Assembly (NCBI GenBank): GCA_037044905.1
Contig: JBAOKB010000061.1
Location: 1-64,000 of the forward strand
DNA: 64,000 bases
Source: Hortaea werneckii
Taxonomy: Eukaryota > Ascomycota > Dothideomycetes > Mycosphaerellales > Teratosphaeriaceae
Direction: 5' to 3'
A model generated the notes under the pieces. That model was not told the DNA's origin. It did no database searches and saw nothing but the letters and a program-made list of their open reading frames with translations. Positions 45,354-55,629 of the stretch are shown here, in pieces. The stretch's first letter is position 1. The number at the start of each line of letters is the position of its first letter. The position numbers and the translations under genes were made by a program.

Positions 45354-47323
45354 GAATAGTATCCTGGCGAGTTGGCGTCTTCGAGACAGATCTCCCAATC
45401 AAGGGGTCCATGTCGTGGGCCTAGGATAACCTTTCCTTGTGTCACTAATACCTTGATTTGTCCTTTGACAGTGGCTTTAACGTGCCCTAGTATCATGTTT
45501 CTCCATATTGGTAGTTGCACTGGTGGTCCTATGGGCTTTAGTTCCCATTGCTTCGTGGACTCGGTCAACTTGTGTCGCATTGCCTCCAACGATATAAGGT
45601 CTTCTTAATAAGCTTCCTAGATTCGGTGTAGTTTATGAAGTCGTGCCTTAATGATCTGGATTCGTTCTCTAACGCTTCTGGGAATGTGGATTCCATCGGG
45701 CGTTACATAGCTTCCATTAGGTTGGAATGTGCTTCCAATCGGTGGTCGTTCTTGCACGTATGCTGCTGCATCGTAATCGACGTTGACAAGTCGATAGTTC
45801 CAGAACATTGCTCTAATTCGGTTGAGCATGTTGTCGAACTCGATCGGGTGAAGTCGTCGTTTCCCTTGGATCTTGGGGAATACAGTCTCGAGTTGATGCA
45901 TGATAAAGATCATTATCCTTTTGATGGGTTCAGATCCTTAAATGGTGAATGTCGATATTTTAAGGTCGTCTGGCTCTTCGTCATCTGTATATTCTTCCTC
46001 TAATGAACTACCGTCCTGCGCTGCTATCGTCTGCGCTATCATTTGTAGTTGTTCCAGGTTTGGTCCCGTAAGTTCCGGTTCGGGGTCGTTATTTTGTGGA
46101 GATTCTTCTTCCTCTAGCAGTTCTTCTTCCTGCTCAGGGGGTGTGTTTTCTTGCAGAGTTGCGTCCTCCCAATTGAATGGTGGTGGAGACCTTCCTCTCT
46201 GGGAATTTCCTAAGTCTCTCATCTGCTGTAGCGGCTGGCCTCGTATCATCACGTTGAATTCCATCCTAGCCTTGCGTGGCTTCTTGGGATAGTGACCACT
46301 TGCTTGCTTGTCTGATTCGTGGGTCTTGCAATGGTCGTCGTAGCAACCCGTCCAATGCACAGCCTTATGGTCTGGTTCCGTCTTTGGTTCCTCAACGAGT
46401 TTTGATACATCGTAGGCGCCTCGTCCATCGTTTGCTTCGTCGATGGGTTCCTTTACTAGCATCATGTTGAGTTGCTCCTGCGGTCGCACCTTTCGTCCGC
46501 GGCAATCTCGTGCGTAATGCCCTATCTTGTGGCAATTGTAGCACTCCGGTCCTTCTCGTTTCTTTCCTCTGTTGCTGTTCCCTTGGAACTTCCCTTTACC
46601 CTTGGCTCCGTGCATGCCTTTTCCTTTCGGCTTGCGTTGGATGATATCCAATTCCATGGCATCAGGATCGCGACGAGACCCTCCAGTCCAGCTGGTAGAG
46701 TTGTAGCCAGATCGTCCGCGATACTGTCCATTGTGGCGTTTTTCCATCTTTCTCTCGTAAAGCCTATCGTCAATTTCGATAGCATCTTGAATCATCAGTT
46801 CGAGAGTGTCGTGAGATGCACCTGAGCGCATGAGTTCATCCTTGACGTCGTCCTTGAGTCCAGTGTAATACATAGTGAGTAAGGCTTGGTCATCCCAACC
46901 AGTCTTGCCTGAATACTCCCTGAACTTGGCGGTGTATTGCGAAGTAGACGTCTTCTGTTTTAGGTGTTGGATGACTCGGATGGCGACTTGTTTTTCGTTA
47001 CTCAACCCATAAATGTTTCGAATGGCTTTGACATAGTTGTCCCAGCTGTTGAAGATTCCTTCGGTGTCGATGTTCTGGTGCAAGACTTCGTGCAGTCTGG
47101 GTCGAATCCATTGTTGGACTTGTCCCCTAAGATAAGAGGATGCAAGTAGAGTCTTCTTGGGGTCCTGAGTAATATTTTCGAAACGAAAGTAAAGTGCCAT
47201 TTGGTTCAGCCAATCGTCAAGCTTCGATCGATCGCCATAGTAGTAGTCCGGTTTGGCGACTTTAATATTGTTGTCGTTGGTACGCTGCTGAACGCTAGTG
47301 TCTCGGTTCTCGGATGGAGCCAT
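45308..47323 (-). pseudogene. gag of element A, three nonsense codons
   Basis: A 671-codon frame from MAPSENRDTSVQQRTNDNN. Capsid-like retrotransposon gag segment around residues 25-195 (DWLNQMALYFRFENITQD, QVAIRVIQHLKQKTSTSQY), basic linker, and one CCHC zinc knuckle at 261-274 (CYNCHKIGHYARDC). Then an acidic stretch and a further folded part (PIEFDNMLNRIRAMFWNYRL). Stops TAA 45938-45940, TAG 45617-45619 and TAA 45605-45607 are all CAR-to-TAR type. The natural stop is 39 nt past the frameshift heptamer. Confidence 0.9.
45347..45353 (-). promoter_or_regulatory. -1 ribosomal frameshift heptamer A AAA AAC at the gag/pol junction
   Basis: In the gag frame the codons are TCA AAA AAC, i.e. X XXY YYZ in the correct phase; slipping back one base enters the pol frame, which reads on into KKRRIPADRSSRQEV and the protease. 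Gag ends 39 nt later. The heptamer is preserved in the decayed copies at 27090-27096 and 34720-34726. Confidence 0.88.
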
Positions 47324-47362
47324 TGTTGTCTGAGGTACAAAGTTCCTTGAGGGTGTTCAAAG

Positions 47363-47764
47363 TGTTGCGACCCTACGAAGTAGTGTCACGGATTTAGAGC
47401 TCGTTGGAACAGATGTGTCAAGACAACTGGGTTGTGGGATAACTGATTGTGACAAGGCTGTTGGTTCTCTACCTAACAGTCGGATTGCAACATGAGTTGA
47501 ACACACGAACTCCTAACGAGAAACATGCCTAGTTATATACATAAGAGATTCGTGTCTTCATGCAATAGTTCGCTGGGTCGCTTAGCGGTCCGGCGCTCCA
47601 AGGTCGCCGGGTCGCTCGTCGACCGGTCGGCCTCTTGCATATATGCAGTGGTTCGCCTGCCAAGGCAGCGCTCTCCTGCATACTGATCACGTGACCTTTC
47701 CTTGCTCCAGTCCTTACTGGCCAATCGCTTCGGGTTCGAGCGTCCCGTGACCGTGTTCGTAACA
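47363..47764 (-). repeat. 5' LTR of element A
   Basis: 402 bp, two differences from the 3' LTR (actgat versus actaat; cgctggg versus cgctagg). Confidence 0.95.
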
Positions 47765-47769
47765 ACGAA

Positions 47770-47955
47770 TCTCTTATGTATATAACTAGGCATGTTTCTC
47801 GTTAGGAGTTCGTGTGTTTAACTTATGTTACAATCCGACTGTTAGGTAGAGAACTAACAGCCTTGTTACAATTAGTTATCCTATAACCTAGTTGTCTTAA
47901 TACATTTGTTCTAAAGAGCTCTAAACCCGTAATACTACTTCGTAGGGTCGTAACA
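47770..47955 (+). repeat. LTR type C, right part
   Basis: Continues the LTR begun at 40749, resuming exactly after the ACGAA duplication (tctcttatgtatataactag) and ending GGGTCGTAACA. Confidence 0.92.
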
Positions 47956-48252
47956 GCTACCTATACTCTTTAGTAGCGTCCTACTAAGTAAGAGCTATTT
48001 TAAAGTCTAACTAGCTCTCTATCTACTACTACTTCTAATCTAAGTGTTCTATAGAAGTATTAAAGTATTTATATCTCTTACTAAGAGCGTAGCTAATAGT
48101 AGTCTATATAATAGGCTTACTAAACCGACTCTCGAACCTCTTAGCTAGCTCTCTTTAGATATCTAAAGGGTATTTAGCGTATAGGCGACGAACCGAAGCA
48201 TACTCTTTATTAGTAAATAGAATCCTCTTAGCTTTCTAAGGTACTATAAAGG
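47956..48252. other. RIP-like AT-rich spacer
   Basis: About 300 bp with high TA-dinucleotide content and no open frame; not recognisably LTR or pol. Probably old host or transposon DNA beyond recognition. Confidence 0.4.
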
Positions 48253-48657
48253 TGTTACGAACACGTAAAACAGGGAATTTAATTGGATAGGATAGGACAG
48301 ACGCTAGCGGAATAGACATAGCTAAGCGGAGTTACGTCCTAAAGAATTACGAGACATAGAGCACCTATAGTTACGTAAGCAGAGCGCTCTATAATCCGTG
48401 GGCGTAGAGTAGTAGAACGCTCTATAATCTATAGGAGTAGAGCAACGGAGCACGTTATATAAAGACACGAATCTCTTATGTATATAACTAGGCATGTTTC
48501 TCGTTAGGAGTTCGTGTGTTTAACTTATATTATAATCCGACTATTAGGTAGAGAACTAACAGCCTTGTTATAATTAGTTATCCTACAACCTAGTTGTCTT
48601 AATACATTTGTTCTAAAGAGCTCTAAACCCGTAACACTACTTCGTAGGGTCGTAACA
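48253..48657 (+). repeat. Solo LTR type C (405 bp) with target duplication AAAGG
   Basis: Full-length C-type LTR without an element body. AAAGG at 48248-48252 and 48658-48662 is a perfect 5-bp target duplication, so it arose by LTR-LTR recombination after a normal insertion. Confidence 0.93.
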
Positions 48658-49377
48658 AAAGGCCGCTAGTAATACTATAGAGGCTACTAATAGTACTATA
48701 GAGGCTTTAGGTAGTAATAGAGGTAGTAGTAGTAGTAATAAAGGTAGTAGAGGTAGTAGAGGTAGTACTTTAGAGGCTACTTAAGCCTCTATATCGACCT
48801 CTATATTAATATTCTATAGCAATCGCTTAGTAAGCGTATTAGCTAGTTAATTGCTATAGAGTTTATTGTAGATAAAGTAATAATTAACAGAGGATTAAAA
48901 AAAGCTAAAGAAAATTATTGTAATAGAGCGTAATTACTATAGAGCGGATGCTTGTAACGAGTTTTGACTGTAGGTAACAAACAACAAGCTAGGTCGGCAT
49001 CCTTTTCCTCCGCGATGCCGACATGGCTAGTATAACTGTGGCTGAGCAGAGGATCTCTCAATCCAGCCAGCCAAGGTGCACAGCAGACCAGCGCCGTGGG
49101 CATCCACCTGTGAAGTTACCAAACTATAGACGAGATGAGGTCCGAGTCAAGACAAAGCTGGTTCCCAGATGGAATTGCTAGTAGAGACTATCGTACCAGA
49201 ATGCAAGCGAAGAAAACCCTCAAGGTGCGAGAGGCTGATGTTCTTGTGATGAGGATAGATTACATTTACGTTTCAGGAGAAGTCCAAAATATAATACATA
49301 TATACATCCTTCATCTCCAAAGGCCTCGGGGGAAAGGAGGGCCAATTTCTTCCACCTCTACGAAGGGCAGGCGCATC
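48658..49377. other. Low-complexity edge of the repeat block and 3' flank of the helicase gene
   Basis: 48660-48780 is rich in ggtagt/agtaat units (imperfect trinucleotide repeats). From about 48.95 kb base composition returns to host-like. No gene seen. Confidence 0.5.
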
Positions 49378-52278
49378 CTAACCTCCATTGGAGACCTCCC
49401 GATTGGCCCGAGAAGGCGCGACTTGCGTCTCCAATGGTGGGCGGTCGGAGTCCAACTCCGTCTCAGGAGTCACTGGGGTTTCGAGGCTAGATGTGCTCTG
49501 CTCCGGGCTCGAGGCTGCGGCGTCTTCAGAGAAAGCTTGACTGGCTTCCTCTGCAGCGGCTTCAGGGAGCACGTCTGTGATAGCGGGTCTGCCCTCGCCA
49601 GCTTCGTCCACTTTCCCATTGACGGCCGCTTCCGTCACATTTTCCTCCTCAGTCCTGAAGACCTGCGAAATCGTCTGCTCGTCTCCAGGCTCCTCGCTCC
49701 CTTGGCTCTCCCCTTTGACTTGTTGAGCGCGCCATTGCGCGAACGACGTACTTGCGGTCGATTCTCCCTGCACCAGATCTTCCTCTGAACCCATGATTGC
49801 CGGGTCTTCCCAGCTGAGATCCTCCTCCCCACCAAAACGATCGCCACCGGCCGTCAGTGTAGTCTGACGTTCGAGCCCTTCATCCGGGGTATCTTCATCC
49901 GCCTCCCCTTCAGCGTCCAGATCAGGAACGCCTTGAGAAGTTCCAGTGGCAATCGCCTCACCAGCTTGACCCACAGAAGCAGTGTCCAGCATATCTTTCA
50001 TGACAGCCTTCTGCCTCGCTTCGGCCATCTTCCTCCGCGACGTCTCCGAAAAGCTGAACTGACTTAATACCTCCTCAATCTTGGCCTCAACCATAGCCTT
50101 GACATGGAACGCGAGTGCACGCGTTGTGAAGACCCCAGCGAATCTATAGCTTAGCCAGAGGTACGTCACAATGCCCTTATGCAACCGCTCCAGTTCCCGC
50201 AGGTACTCCCTGCTGGCACTGACCGGGGCCTCGAGCACTTCAAGAGGCAACTCCTCGATATCCACGATGTTCCCGGTGGTCTGCTCAGCGATGCAGCGAG
50301 CATAGGCAGGCATAAGCGTCTTGAACATATCCGTTTCGGATTTGCTGCAGGGCGCAGAGCAGATGGTATTACGATCCGAAATGGTCAAGCCCTTGACGGG
50401 CTCGATGAGATCCGCGATCCAGATCTGCTCCTTCAGACCGCAGAGGTGGAAACGGTTGTGCATTTGGCTTAGCTCGTGCAGACGCGTCAGGATGTAGGAG
50501 AATGGCGTCCCCGGCGGGAAGTAGGATGCGAAGCGCTCTAGGACGGAGCTGGGTGGGAAAAGCCCTGCGGTGCGGATGGGCTCCGGTTGGGCGGTCATGG
50601 CGGCGGAGACGATTGGGAAGTCGAATTCCTCCAGGGTGGTGACTAGACCGAGATTCTCCTTCTCGCTGGTGACCTCACCGCCTGTCATCGTCTCGGTTGG
50701 GGAGTCGCCTTTCGCAGCGGCGAGGTCCTGATTTTGCTCAGGAGTCTGACTCGCCTGTTCGGCGGTACGGTAGCGTCCTGCTCGGCCGGCGATCTGTTTG
50801 ATGTCCGCCACACCCAATGTGCGGCGCTGGGTACCGTCGAATTTGGAGGATGCTTCGAAGATGATACGCTTAATAGCTAAGTTGAGACCCATCCCAACAG
50901 CGTCAGAGGCAACGAGGTAGTCGTACTCATTTGTCGGATCATTGAACAGTCTTGCCTGTTGCGCTCTCGTCTCCGGCGGTAAGGAGCCATATACAGTTGC
51001 CACTTTCCGTCCGGTCTGCTTCTCGATCTGGCGCCTCAATGCGTGAATCCCCATTACGGAGAAACTTACGATGCAATCTCCTTTCCTCAGCTTTTTCAAA
51101 TCGCCATCAAGACTTGTCTCGGCAACTTTGAGAGGCGACAAGCGCTCGTACCTATGAATCTCCAGCTTCTCTCCGACACTTGCACAGAGCTCCTGAATTA
51201 GTGGCACCGTTCTGTCTTCGCCACAGAGATGGACTTCCCTCGCCTTCACACCCAGCAATGCCTGGGTCCAGGCCCAGCCTCGTTCCGCGTTGCCAATCAT
51301 TTGAATCTCATCGATGACAGCAACATCTAACGTCTTATTAAGAGGCATCATCTCGACCGTGCATGCCTGCAAGCCCGGAGTTCCAGCTACACCTGATGCA
51401 GTGCCTCCTATTGCTTCCTCAGCAGTGCGGCGCTCCTCGCCCGTCATCAGAGAACACGGCCTGCCTTTCGCATTCATGCGGCTGTACACTTCATGTGCTA
51501 GCAGACGCAGAGGTCCGGCATAGCAGCCACTTTCGGAAGCTTCCAGGCGCTGAAGAGCGTGGTAGGTTTTGCCGGAGTTGGTGGGTCCGACGTGAAGGTG
51601 GATTGTGCGGTGCATGGATCGCGTGGCCGGATACCATTCTGTCGGATACCGCAGGTCGGCGAGTGTCTTCTGATTGCGAATATCTGACTCGGTGAAGCGG
51701 GCGCCCGTAACGTGACCGTAGAAGGCGTATTTGATCCGTTCTTCCAGCCCGCGTTCACCACGTTGCCTGTAAATCTCACGCAGCTCGGCTTGCGCATCTT
51801 TAGCTCTCCAATCGTCCGACCACGGATGCTCCTTTGTGTCTGAATCAGGCACAAATTTCTGCCTAAATGCCTTCCAGACTTTTGTGAAAGACTCGCTTTT
51901 CTCGCCGTCGTCTTGCTCCTCGCGTCGCAGCTGCTCTAAAACTGGGGATTCCTTCAACTCCTCTCGTAATGATTGTAACTTTTTATGCAGCACATTGTTG
52001 TAATTCTCCTTTACCTTACCGACACGGTGTTTACGGATGTTCACCCCTTCCTCTGTCGTCCAAGCTGCCTTGCCATCGCGGTCCTTTCCCCTTGAAGACC
52101 TCGGAGTGTCGTCATCAGCAAAGCGGGATTTGGGTCTGTCGCTATCCCTGCCAAATCGGAAGTGTTTCGTAGTCGCGAATCCAGTGGATTTGTGGCGACG
52201 AGCTTGATGCAGGAAGAGCTGATTGCGGAAGGCGCAGTAGATGCAGCGGCTGCCAATCCGCGTGTGCGTCGCAAGCAT
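49378..52278 (-). CDS. SUV3: Mitochondrial ATP-dependent RNA helicase Suv3
   Basis: One exon, 966 aa. The N-terminus (MLATHTRIGSRCIYCAFRNQ, then LFLHQARRHKS) is Arg-rich with no acidic residues, a mitochondrial presequence. Walker A GPTNSGKT at 231-238 and DEIQ at 323-326 replace the usual DEAD box, as in Suv3; further motifs are AHEVYSRMNAKG, VYGSLPPETRAQQARLF, SDAVGMGLNL and QIAGRAGRYR. About 45 extra residues (TAEQASQTPEQNQDLAAAKG and following) sit right after motif VI, and the last 190 residues are an acidic low-complexity extension. Family role: helicase subunit of the mitochondrial degradosome (with Dss1), needed for intron turnover and RNA surveillance. It shares a divergent promoter with the Sec1 gene. 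Confidence 0.94.
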   Translation of the reverse strand: MLATHTRIGSRCIYCAFRNQLFLHQARRHKSTGFATTKHFRFGRDSDRPKSRFADDDTPRSSRGKDRDGKAAWTTEEGVNIRKHRVGKVKENYNNVLHKKLQSLREELKESPVLEQLRREEQDDGEKSESFTKVWKAFRQKFVPDSDTKEHPWSDDWRAKDAQAELREIYRQRGERGLEERIKYAFYGHVTGARFTESDIRNQKTLADLRYPTEWYPATRSMHRTIHLHVGPTNSGKTYHALQRLEASESGCYAGPLRLLAHEVYSRMNAKGRPCSLMTGEERRTAEEAIGGTASGVAGTPGLQACTVEMMPLNKTLDVAVIDEIQMIGNAERGWAWTQALLGVKAREVHLCGEDRTVPLIQELCASVGEKLEIHRYERLSPLKVAETSLDGDLKKLRKGDCIVSFSVMGIHALRRQIEKQTGRKVATVYGSLPPETRAQQARLFNDPTNEYDYLVASDAVGMGLNLAIKRIIFEASSKFDGTQRRTLGVADIKQIAGRAGRYRTAEQASQTPEQNQDLAAAKGDSPTETMTGGEVTSEKENLGLVTTLEEFDFPIVSAAMTAQPEPIRTAGLFPPSSVLERFASYFPPGTPFSYILTRLHELSQMHNRFHLCGLKEQIWIADLIEPVKGLTISDRNTICSAPCSKSETDMFKTLMPAYARCIAEQTTGNIVDIEELPLEVLEAPVSASREYLRELERLHKGIVTYLWLSYRFAGVFTTRALAFHVKAMVEAKIEEVLSQFSFSETSRRKMAEARQKAVMKDMLDTASVGQAGEAIATGTSQGVPDLDAEGEADEDTPDEGLERQTTLTAGGDRFGGEEDLSWEDPAIMGSEEDLVQGESTASTSFAQWRAQQVKGESQGSEEPGDEQTISQVFRTEEENVTEAAVNGKVDEAGEGRPAITDVLPEAAAEEASQAFSEDAAASSPEQSTSSLETPVTPETELDSDRPPLETQVAPSRANREVSNGG

Positions 52279-52732
52279 TACACGGCCGACAGAAAGGAAG
52301 ACGAGGATGTGTGGATGAGCAGTCCAGAAGGCTCGGGGGTGAGGAAACAGGAATGACCTTCTGCGTCAAGAATAAGAGCAACGCCCCGAAAGTAGAGGAT
52401 GTCAATCATCCAGATCTACATACAGTAGTATGGAGGCGAAGGTTGCGGCGAATAATTGGACATGCCCGATGTCGAAGGATAGATCCGCCGCGGCCCGACG
52501 CCCTAGCTTCTCCGCAGCGTGGGGTCAGCTCATGCCTTATGCCTCCAGGCTGATGCCATCCCACCGCTGGTCGGGTGTTCATGCATGCACGACCTGTTCT
52601 TGAGCTCAATCCACACGTCGTGTAGAAGGGCGACATCACTACGTTCGTTTGAAGCTATACACAACAATAGTAGCAGGCGAAATTGGCGCTTTGACCGGGA
52701 CTGGATCATCAACGACACCTGCTCTGCCCATC
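52279..52732. promoter_or_regulatory. Divergent promoter (SUV3 / SEC1)
   Basis: 454 bp between start codons. Short frames inside have no domain. No specific sites claimed. Confidence 0.5.
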
Positions 52733-55038
52733 ATGGGCCTCTCCATCATTGAAGCTCAGCGCGACATCATCTTGTCCACCATTCGCCAGATCACAAAGGG
52801 CGACTGGAAAGTCCTCGTCCTCGATCCTGACTCCCGTCGCCTGATCGACAATGTCATTCACCAGGACGAGATCTTGAACGAAAACGTCACCAGTACGCCC
52901 CCCTTAGCACTACCTGCTTCCCTCCAACCTTTGCAAGGCCAGTGTGCATCTGACTTACTTACACACAGACATTGAACAGATTCTCGACCGCCGCCCTACT
53001 AATCGCGATGCCGATGCCTTATACCTCCTCACTCCTCACCCTCATATCGTGGATGCTGTCATGGCCGACTTCCAAAAGCGGAAGTACAGGCGTGCCTTCC
53101 TCGTCTGGACATCCCTTCTACACCCAGAGCTCCGCAACCGAATCGATAAAGACGAAGTGGCTCGGAGCCAGATTGCCATGTTCCGCGTCCTAAATGCCGA
53201 GTTCTTTCCACGAGAGAGTCATCTGGTAACCTTCCGAGACCCGTGGAGTTTCCCGGTGCTCTTCCACCCTGGGTGCAATCACTTGGTGAAGCAACATATG
53301 GAGGATATTGCACAGAAGGTATGCACATCGTCCACTTCATCAGTAGCAACGATAGATGCTATCTGGACACCCTCTTGCTAACGACAATTAATTGTTCTAG
53401 ATTGTTGGTGTCTGCGTTGCTCTGGGCGAGTATCCCACTATTCGCTACTACAAGCCAAAGCTGCCGACTCATGAAGCTAGCATTCTCTGCTCCCACCTCG
53501 CTCGCTTCGTTCAGGATGAGCTCGACCTCTATGCAAAGTTTCATGAGGATTTTCCGCCTCCTGTGAGCCGACCAAGGGGCACTCTCTTCATTACTGACCG
53601 CAGCATGGATTTGTACGCCCCGTTCCTTCACGAATTCACTTACCAGGCAATGGCATTCGACCTGCTGCCCATTAAAGATGGTGACAAGGTGACTTATAGA
53701 ACCGTGCTCAACGAAGGCCAAATGAATCAGCAGGAAAAAGACATCGAGATCACAGAAAAAGACAAGCTCTGGCTTGAGAATCGGCACAGGCACATGAAGG
53801 ATACCATCGACACACTCATGCAGCAGTTTCAGCGCTTCATCAAGGACAACCCCAATTTCACCAAGGACTCTGAAGGCGGCGCAAACTCACTAAATGCGAT
53901 CAAGGATATGCTTGCTGGGCTTCCGCAGTTCCAAGAGTTGAAAGAAGCATATGCGCTGCATCTCGGGATGGCTCAGGAGAGTATGAATCGCTTCCAGAGG
54001 TTCAAGTTGAGTGATGTGGCAAGCGTGGAGCAGATGCTGGCAACCGGGTTGGATGAAGACTACAGAAAGCCCAAGGGCGTTGCGGATCAGATTGTTAGGA
54101 TGATCGATGAAGATGACGTCCAGGCACCAGACCGACTTCGACTGCTTGTCCTCTACATTCTCTGGAAGGACGGCATCTTACCAGCGGATTTGACCAAATT
54201 GCTCGCCCATGCTGGCTTAGGCGGTCAAGAAGAAAACATCATTCACAACCTTGAGCTCTTGGGTGCCCGCACAAACCGCAATCTCAAAGATTCTCGGCCG
54301 CCGCCCCCGCCTGTTTTCCCAAAGAAACCACCCCCGGTCGCAGGAACCAGCGAGGAATACGCCCTGTCCCGCTACGAGCCTGCACTCCAAAGTCTCCTTG
54401 AGCAACACGCTCAAGCCTCCGTCGATGCGCAAACTTTCCCGTATACTAAGCCGCCTCTCGATCTCGGCGATCAGCCTGCAGCCGCGACCGCCACTTCTCT
54501 ACGCGCAGCCAAACCGACATGGGCCAAAGGCCGAAACACGAACACCTCCTCCGAGAACCGACAGCGCGTCATCGTCTTCGTAGCAGGCGGTGCGACATAC
54601 TCCGAAAGCAGAGCCTGTTACGAGGTCGGCCGCGCAACGGGGAGGGAAGTCGTACTCGTAACGTCACACATGCTCACGCCATCACTCTTCCTCAGGCAAG
54701 TAGGCGACTTGAGTGCGGATCGACGACGCCTAGGCATCCCCGCCGAGCAACCCAAGCCACAGATCCCGGGACATCTCCTTGAACCGGATCCCCAGCCTAA
54801 ACCTCCTCCCACTGCGGCCCCTGCTCCGCAACCACAAAGGAGCGCTGCGCCTCCGACGCAGCAGATGGCTGGTTTGAGCGTCAATGGAGGCGCTGGAAGT
54901 GCGCCGGGTTCGAGGACTGTCTCGCCTGCTAGAGCTGCTGGGGGGTCGTCGGGGATGCCTGCAAGTAGCTCGGGCAAGGAAGGGAAGGAAGGGAAGGAGA
55001 AGAAGAGACATCGTTTTGGGTTTGGGAAGAAGTCTTGA
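52733..55038 (+). CDS. SEC1: Sec1/Munc18-family protein
   Basis: Three exons, 52733-52892, 52969-53318, 53401-55038, 715 aa. Start ATG 52733 gives MGLSIIEAQRDIILSTIRQI; the frame is open upstream to 52649 but that extension is not SM-like. Joins: NENVT-NIEQILDRR and EDIAQK-IVGVCVALGEYP. Typical SM segments: WKVLVLDPDSRRLIDNVI, DALYLLTPHPHIVDAVMADF, RGTLFITDRSMDLYAPFLHE (domain 3 start), and RVIVFVAGGATYSESRACYE near the end. The last ~120 residues are a Pro/Ala-rich linker and a Lys-rich tail (KEGKEGKEKKRHRFGFGKKS), a filamentous-fungal extension. Known role: binds SNARE complexes at the plasma membrane and promotes exocytosis at growth sites. Confidence 0.94.
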
Positions 55039-55629
55039 TGTGCCTTGCATTTCGGGGTAATGTCTGCGTTGCTCTATGGAGTTTGCATAGCAATGGCGAG
55101 GTGTTGGTGGAGTTTTCCCTTGCCTTTGATAGTCATAGTAATCTTGCGACTATTATTCTCAAGAGGTCTCAAAGCTAATGAGATCTGTCTCCCGCTGTCA
55201 TATTTGTGTGCGAAAGGGGCTGAGTAAGGACCGACAAATCTTATCGGTTGGCTCTAGATGCAGATAGGTAGTTAATGGGGTTTGTCTAGCTACCACAAGA
55301 GACAACTTTGTGTGTGTCGCTCTACAGGTTGTCTTACAAAGTTGATGACTCATTCTCGGAAGACACTCACATCGGCTTGTGCATAATAAGAGGTAGGTAG
55401 AAGGCGACACAGTATTGATACCTCTAGCAAAGCTCACTACTGTCCTCGTGCAGTGGGCTGCCCTCACGTGGGACCGTGCTCTTCCCCGCTGTCTGCCAAA
55501 CCCAACTTCCGAGGTCCCTTCTCGACCTGGCAGATTACATAGTATGCAACAGATGTCGGTCTTGTCGTAGGACTTTCATTAGTGTAAGTGTGTGATTTGA
55601 TGTAACTTCATTCCCTATCTTCATCAGTA
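55039..55629. other. Intergenic region
   Basis: Terminator of the Sec1 gene and promoter of the acyl-CoA dehydrogenase; no frame with domain content and no repeat seen. Confidence 0.4.

Larger units (their letters stand above)
40968..47764 (-). mobile_element. Young chromovirus element A, near-complete
   Basis: 6797 bp, LTRs 402 bp each (40968-41369, 47363-47764) that differ at two positions only, both TG-to-TA in the left copy. A 5-bp target duplication ACGAA lies at 40963-40967 and 47765-47769. Minus-strand order: 5' LTR, gag, -1 frameshift site, protease-RT-RNase H-integrase-chromodomain, 3' polypurine tract, 3' LTR, with an opposite-strand ORF between pol and the 3' LTR. Five nonsense codons in gag-pol make this copy non-autonomous as read. 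Confidence 0.96.
21697..48657. repeat. Nest of RIP-damaged Ty3/gypsy chromovirus elements
   Basis: About 27 kb made almost wholly of LTR retrotransposon sequence: five or more element bodies or fragments, in both orientations, with LTRs all starting TGTTRCGA and ending TCGYAACA or the reverse. Compared with the youngest copy, older copies show TG-to-TA and CA-to-TA changes and a frame full of TAA/TAG, the signature of RIP. Layout left to right: B-type 3' end; A''/C mosaic; reverse pol fragment; forward D element; forward C 3' end; young A element inside the C LTR; spacer; solo C LTR. Confidence 0.95.

Noticed and set aside
48915..49103. 62-codon frame between the repeat block and SUV3
   Set aside because: Short, no motif, sits in low-complexity border sequence.
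54217..54432. Minus-strand frame inside the Sec1 gene
   Set aside because: Shadow of the Sec1 coding exon.
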